From Nemania diffusa (taxonomy: Eukaryota > Ascomycota > Sordariomycetes > Xylariales > Xylariaceae): 64,000 nucleotides of DNA. Under the pieces are notes generated by a model. That model was not told where the DNA came from, searched no databases, and was given only the letters and a program-made list of their open reading frames with translations. A program made the position numbers and the translations under genes. The stretch is taken from positions 2,292,001 through 2,356,000 of the forward strand of contig JBBPUQ010000010.1 of the NCBI GenBank assembly GCA_038501195.1, written 5' to 3'. Shown here piece after piece: positions 59,350-64,000 of this stretch; position 1 is the first letter of the stretch, and the number at the start of each line of letters is the position of its first letter.

Positions 59350-60090
59350 AAAACTATGTTTTCTCCAATTTTCGTTTTTAGAAAACAGTTTGCAAAATAA
59401 AAAGACAATAATACAAAAACAATAGTTTATATATGTGTATATTTCTAGCTTAATTACCTTTATTATTAATTTAATTAATATAAATAGACCTAATTAACTT
59501 AACTGCATTCAATTGACTTGACTGCATTTGATTGATTTGACTGCACTTGATTGATTTGATTGATTTGATTGACTTGACTAGACTAGACCTGACTGACCTA
59601 CTAACTGGACTGGACCCACTGACTGGACCTACTGACTGGATTAGACCTACTGACTGGACTGGACTTAACTAGACTTAAGTCAATTAAATCAATAGGTTAG
59701 TTAAGTCTGGTTAAATTACCTAGGTACTTATGCGTGTGTAGTAGGTCAGTTAGGTCCAGTTAGGTCCAGTCAGGTCCAGTCCAGTCAGTAGGTCTAATCC
59801 AGTCAGTAGGTCCAGTCAGTGGGTCCAGTCCAGTTAGTAGGTCAGTCAGGTCGGGTCCAGTCAAGTCAATCAAATCAATCAAATCAATCAAGTGCAGTTA
59901 AATCAATCCAGTGCAGTCAAATCAATCAAATGCAGTTAAGTCAATTAAATGCAGTTAAGTTAATCAGGTCTATTTATATTAATTAAACTAATAATAAGGC
60001 TAGTTAAGCTAAAAATATATACATATATTATAGTTTTTTTATTTTATAAACTGTTTTTTAAAAATAAAATTAGAAAAAAAATAAGTTTGT
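59350..60090. repeat. Large imperfect inverted repeat at the edge of the AT-rich block
   Basis: The left arm (about 59350-59680) matches the reverse complement of the right arm (about 59755-60090). Matching blocks, read left to right in the left arm, include AAACAGTTTGCAAAATAAAAA, TTAATTAATATAAATAGACC, ACTTAACTGCATT and CTACTAACTGGACTGGACCC. The right arm has one extra 19-bp stretch near 59900. Most mismatches are C/T or G/A, and the outermost right arm, toward the AT block, is more A+T-converted. The arms are themselves built of short GGACTGGACCTACT and TTGATTGATT-type units. It could be a foldback element or two inverted copies of a repeat. Confidence 0.85.
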
Positions 60091-60879
60091 TTGTTAAATA
60101 AGCTATATATATATAATAGTATATATAAGTTATATATAAACAAAATATAAAGTTAGTTATATTATATTTATATTAATAATTAAATTTAAAAAAAGTTTTT
60201 TTATATAGTTAGAAATTTTATTATAAATAAAATTTCTACTAGTATATAAAATAAATGCTTACTTATATAATTATATATTTGTTTATATAACTATAGTATA
60301 AATATTGCAATATATAAACTATAATATATAATTGTAACTAATACTAATATTTTAATACTAGTTTTTTTTTTTTTTAATTATAACTAAATATTATATAAAA
60401 ACAAAAAAATAAAAAACTAAAAAACAACATATTTTATAATAGCTTAGTTTTATTATATAATAAGTTAATTATTTTGTAGCTATATATAAATAATATAATT
60501 TAGTTGTTTGTTATATTAACTTAGTTTATATATTATATAACATTTTTAATTAGTTAAAATAATAAATTACTATTTATTAAATTATTAATTATAATTAGTT
60601 TATTAAAAATAACTTTTTTATATAATAATAAAGTTTATAATAAATTATTAATAGTTAATTTAATAAGCTTTATATAGTTAATTAATTAGTAGTTATTTGT
60701 TAATTTGTTTATTTAATAAATAATTGCTATATAAAAAAAAAAAATATTAAATATTATATAAAAAAAATAAACAATATTAGTTAAAGTATTAATTTATATA
60801 ATATAAAATTTCAAATATAAATATTTAGCTAGTTTTTATCTATTTCTGTTTTTTTTTTTCGTTTTTTTTTTATATATTT

Positions 60880-60923
60880 GTTTGTTTATTTATTTATTTA
60901 TTTATTTATATATATATATATAT

Positions 60924-60970
<47 letters not shown>

Positions 60971-60985
60971 TTATTTATTTATATA
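60880..60985. repeat. TTTA/TA microsatellite
   Basis: TTTA repeats pass into (TA)n tracts, then TTTA again. The open frame across it is an artefact of the repeat. Confidence 0.9.
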
Positions 60986-61801
60986 TATATATTTGTTATA
61001 TAGTAATAATAGCAGTAGTATAATAGCTGCTGTTTGTTTTTGTTTTATATTTACTTTTTTAAATAGTATATTGTAATTTTAAAATTTTATTTAAACTAAA
61101 AATAATAATACAGTAAAAATATATAGCTTTTTAATTAAAAGTTAAATTTATTAAGTTTTTATATAGTTGTTTTATATAAATATATATTTATTTTTATATA
61201 AATAAATCTTTTTGTATATTTTTAACTAATATATTTAATTATACAATAAATTAAAAAAAGCGTTATTTGTACTGTTTTTTTTACTAATATTTTTTTTTAA
61301 ATATTAGCTTTAGATATTTTTACAAATGTTTAAGTAAAGCTTGTATACTAAAAGAAATATTTTCGAACTTTTTTAGTTTAAAACTAAAGTTTAATTATAC
61401 TGTTTTATATTAACAGCTTTTGAAATAGTTGTTAATACTATATTAATGTACTATTTATTAAATATTGTTAAATTTTTAGCTTTTAAAAAAGCGTATATAA
61501 TATATATATTTAATATTTATACAGCGTTTGTTGTTTTTAATATAGCTTATAAAAGCAAAAAAAAAAAAAAAAAAAAAAAGATTTAGTTTTGCTTTGTTTT
61601 TTATACAGTAGCTAAAAAATAACAAATTTAATTTTTTGGTTTTTTTCGACAATGTTTTTTTTATATATATTATATAAATATTTTTTGTATATATATATAT
61701 TAAAATATTTTATGTTATATATAAATTATTAAATATATATATATTTTTTAATTTTTTTTTAAATATAAAAGTTTATTATATATATATTTATTAATTAACT
61801 T

Positions 61802-62055
61802 AAAATAAAAATATATTATATATATATATATTAGTTAATATATAATAAATATATATTATATATATATATAGCTATTAATATATAATAAAAATATATTATA
61901 TATATATATAGCTATTAATATAAAATAAAAATATATTATATATATATATAACTGTTAATAATAAAAATATATTGTATATATATATAGTTATTAATATAAA
62001 GTAAAAATATATTGTATATATATATAGCTGTTAATATAAAGTAAAACTATGTTAT
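61802..62055 (+). repeat. AT-rich minisatellite, about six 42-48-bp units
   Basis: Units read as AAAAATATATTATATATATATA followed by GCTATTAATATAAA-type linkers, here given in shortened form. Copies differ by unit length and by G/A or C/T changes (GCTATTAAT, ACTGTTAAT, GTTATTAAT). Confidence 0.8.
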
Positions 62056-62147
62056 ATATAAATAATTTTAAATATATACAACAAAAAAAAAGAAAAAAAA
62101 AAAAATCAATATAGCTTTAAATTTATAATTAATATAAACTTAAAGCT

Positions 62148-62551
62148 GTATATACTTTAGCTAAAAATCAAACTTAGAATATATAGTAAATATTATATAT
62201 ATTATTGCTACATTATTAAAACTTGTTTATTAAAAATAAGTTTTTTATAATATTTAAGTATATATTTTTTTATATAAAAAAAAAAGCAACTTTTGTACAA
62301 AAGTTGTTTTATATTATATAAAAGTAAAATATTATATAAAAAAAAAACTATATTTAAAATATACTACTTATAACAGTTTATTTTAAATATATACTTTAAC
62401 TAAAAATCAAATTTAAAATATATAAAAAAAGTTATATATGTTATTACTACATTATTAAAACTTATTTGTTAAAAATAAATTTTTTATAATATTTTAAATA
62501 TATACTTTTTTATACGAAAAAAAAGCAGTTTTTATATAACAGTTGTTTTTT
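62148..62551 (+). repeat. Two direct copies of a 165-bp segment, 240-bp period
   Basis: Copy 1 (about 62148-62312) and copy 2 (about 62388-62551) share TATATACTTTA, CTAAAAATCAAA, ACATTATTAAAACTT and the final AAAAGCA..GTTGTTTT. Copy 1 ends in a perfect 20-bp palindrome with half-site CAACTTTTGT (62287-62306). In copy 2 the same place reads GCAGTTTTTATATAACAGTTG, so the hairpin is decayed. Confidence 0.75.
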
Positions 62552-64000
62552 TATTGTATATTTGTTTTTATTTTATTTATTAATGTTTTAATTTATATAA
62601 TAAACTTATTAATAAATATTAAAATTTTAAATATTTAGTTTAGTTTTTGTTTTATAAATATATTAATAAAATTGTTAATATTGTTTATTTATTATACTTT
62701 AAAAATTTTTTTTTTTTATATAATTTATAAAATAATATAATATTAATTATAAGCTGTTTTTTTTGTATTATTTTAAGCTTAATTAAACAGTTATATAAAA
62801 ATTTTAAATTTAAATATAAAACTGCTAAAATTAAAATAATTTTTAATATAATTAAAATTTATTAAATTGTTATATATAAAATAATTATATTATTAAAACT
62901 ATTAATTATATTATATAATTTATTTATAAGTATATTATAAATAATTTTTTTATATTTATTTAAGTTTTAGTATATAATATTGCTAATAATTTTAAAACTT
63001 GAATTGTTTTTTATATATTGTTTTATTACTAATATAATAATAAATTTAAGCTACAAAGTTATATTTATATTATTTATAAATAATTTGTTAATAAATATAA
63101 ACAATTTTATATAATTTAAATTTAATAATATAAAAGTTAATTTATAGTTAAAATTGTTTGTTTATTATTAAATTTTTTAATTTAAATTTTTAATATTGTT
63201 TAATTAAAAATTAGTTATTTATATAACTGTTAATAAATTATATATAATTTTTAATTAATATATATTATTAATATATATTTTTTGTATATATTATAAAATA
63301 TATTTTTAAACAGCTTTTTTTATATAATAATTAATTAAAACTAATTAATTACTTTAGCTTTTTTAAATTAAAATTATATTACTTTTATATAATAAAATAA
63401 CTTATTTCTTATTAAATTTAATTAAATAATTTAATCGAAGTGTTTTTTTTAACTTTATATAAAAACTAGTTTATTACAGTTTATATTTTTTTTTTATTAA
63501 AAAATTTAATATAACAAAACTAAATATATTGTTTGTTTATAAATTTGTAATATTAAAATTATTAATTTGTTTTATTATATATAAAAAATATAAGTTATAT
63601 ATAAATATAAATATATTAAGTTTTTTATAATAATATTAATAATATATTTTAAATTAATATAGTTTTAATTTAATTAGTTTATATAATAGTTATATAATTT
63701 TTAAAATAATACTTTTAAAATATTTAAACTTTAGTTTAGTTAATAATTATACAAAAATTTTTTTTGTTAGTTTATTTTTTAATTATATATATATTTATAT
63801 AATATTTTAAAGTTTATTTAAAATATTGTAATTATAAATTAATAAAAGTTTAAATATAAGCAATAATTTTTAATTTATTTATTAAATAGTTAAAAATTAA
63901 ATAAATATTAATTCTTTTTTAAAATTGTTATATTTTTATATAATAAGTTTTAATTTTTTATATAGTTTAGTTGTTTTTTTTTTAACTTTTTATATAAAAC

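Larger units (their letters stand above)
60091..64000. repeat. Second extremely AT-rich block (RIP-like), open at the window end
   Basis: From here to the window end almost no G or C remains and no gene can be read. Composition matches the interior of the LTR element at 32.3-37.8 kb. It probably derives from transposons mutated by RIP. No LTR boundary is visible inside the window, and the block continues past its end. I see no telomeric TTAGGG array. Confidence 0.8.

Noticed and set aside
60882..61076. Tyr/Ile-rich open frame
   Set aside because: Produced entirely by TTTA and TA microsatellites.
60091..64000. Centromere, telomere or mitochondrial DNA insertion
   Set aside because: No telomere repeat, no mitochondrial gene or tRNA, and the composition equals the RIP-degraded retrotransposon; a centromeric location cannot be tested from sequence alone.
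1..64000. CRISPR array, bacterial operons or prophage
   Set aside because: No repeat-spacer pattern; genes are intron-containing and eukaryotic.

Overview
The window looks like nuclear DNA of a filamentous ascomycete (Pezizomycotina). Genes carry short introns (about 50-190 nt) with GT..AG borders. Most gene families are fungal: a CYP65-like P450, a vanillyl-alcohol-oxidase-like flavoenzyme, an Mmc1-like mitochondrial protein and a NIS1-like secreted protein. Genes sit in sequence of ordinary GC content, interrupted by two extremely AT-rich blocks (32.3-37.8 kb and about 59.4 kb to the window end) that look like the product of repeat-induced point mutation (RIP: C-to-T and G-to-A changes in duplicated DNA). 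I cannot name the species.

Layout. 0.6-4.5 kb: a DUF2306 membrane protein (+) convergent with an intact six-exon P450 (-). 4.5-8.3 kb: no supported gene. 8.3-13.8 kb: one 1834-residue DH/PH-like signalling protein (-). 13.8-16.7 kb: no gene. 16.7-20 kb: a six-exon VAO-type oxidase (+) convergent with a peroxisomal crotonase-fold enzyme (-). 21.3-22.1 kb: a frameshifted pseudogene ending in a GTCA-rich repeat. 23.2-24.8 kb: a Rho-like GTPase with a long N-terminal extension (-). 26.2-27.3 kb: a seven-exon glutathione S-transferase (+). 28.3-31.9 kb: a small lysine-rich nuclear-type protein and a mitochondrial Mmc1-like protein (both -).

32.15-37.98 kb is one inserted LTR retrotransposon, 5828 bp long, with 203-bp LTRs, TGTTA/TAACA ends and a perfect 5-bp target duplication (GTAAT). 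Its interior has been mutated to almost pure A+T. It lies in the short interval between the Mmc1-like gene and a UBC7-type ubiquitin-conjugating enzyme (+). 39.9-42.7 kb: a NIS1-like secreted protein and an unrecognised 146-residue protein (both -). 45.3-50.6 kb: a 1727-residue degenerate-WW, Pro/Gln-rich protein with a PQPGH minisatellite (-). 53.1 kb: tRNA-Val(CAC). 53.9-55.1 kb: a tandem RRM-like protein (-). 56.9-57.7 kb: a GNAT acetyltransferase (-). From 59.35 kb a 740-bp inverted repeat marks the entry into the second AT-rich block, which holds microsatellite, minisatellite and 240-bp-period duplications.

The genes do not form one pathway. Broad themes are oxidative and xenobiotic metabolism (P450, VAO-type oxidase, GST), polarity or GTPase signalling (DH/PH protein, Rho-like protein), peroxisomal and mitochondrial functions, ER-type ubiquitination and one candidate plant-interaction effector next to a transposon-derived island. 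Exon borders were read by eye from reading frame, splice signals and family conservation. No alignment or search was run.
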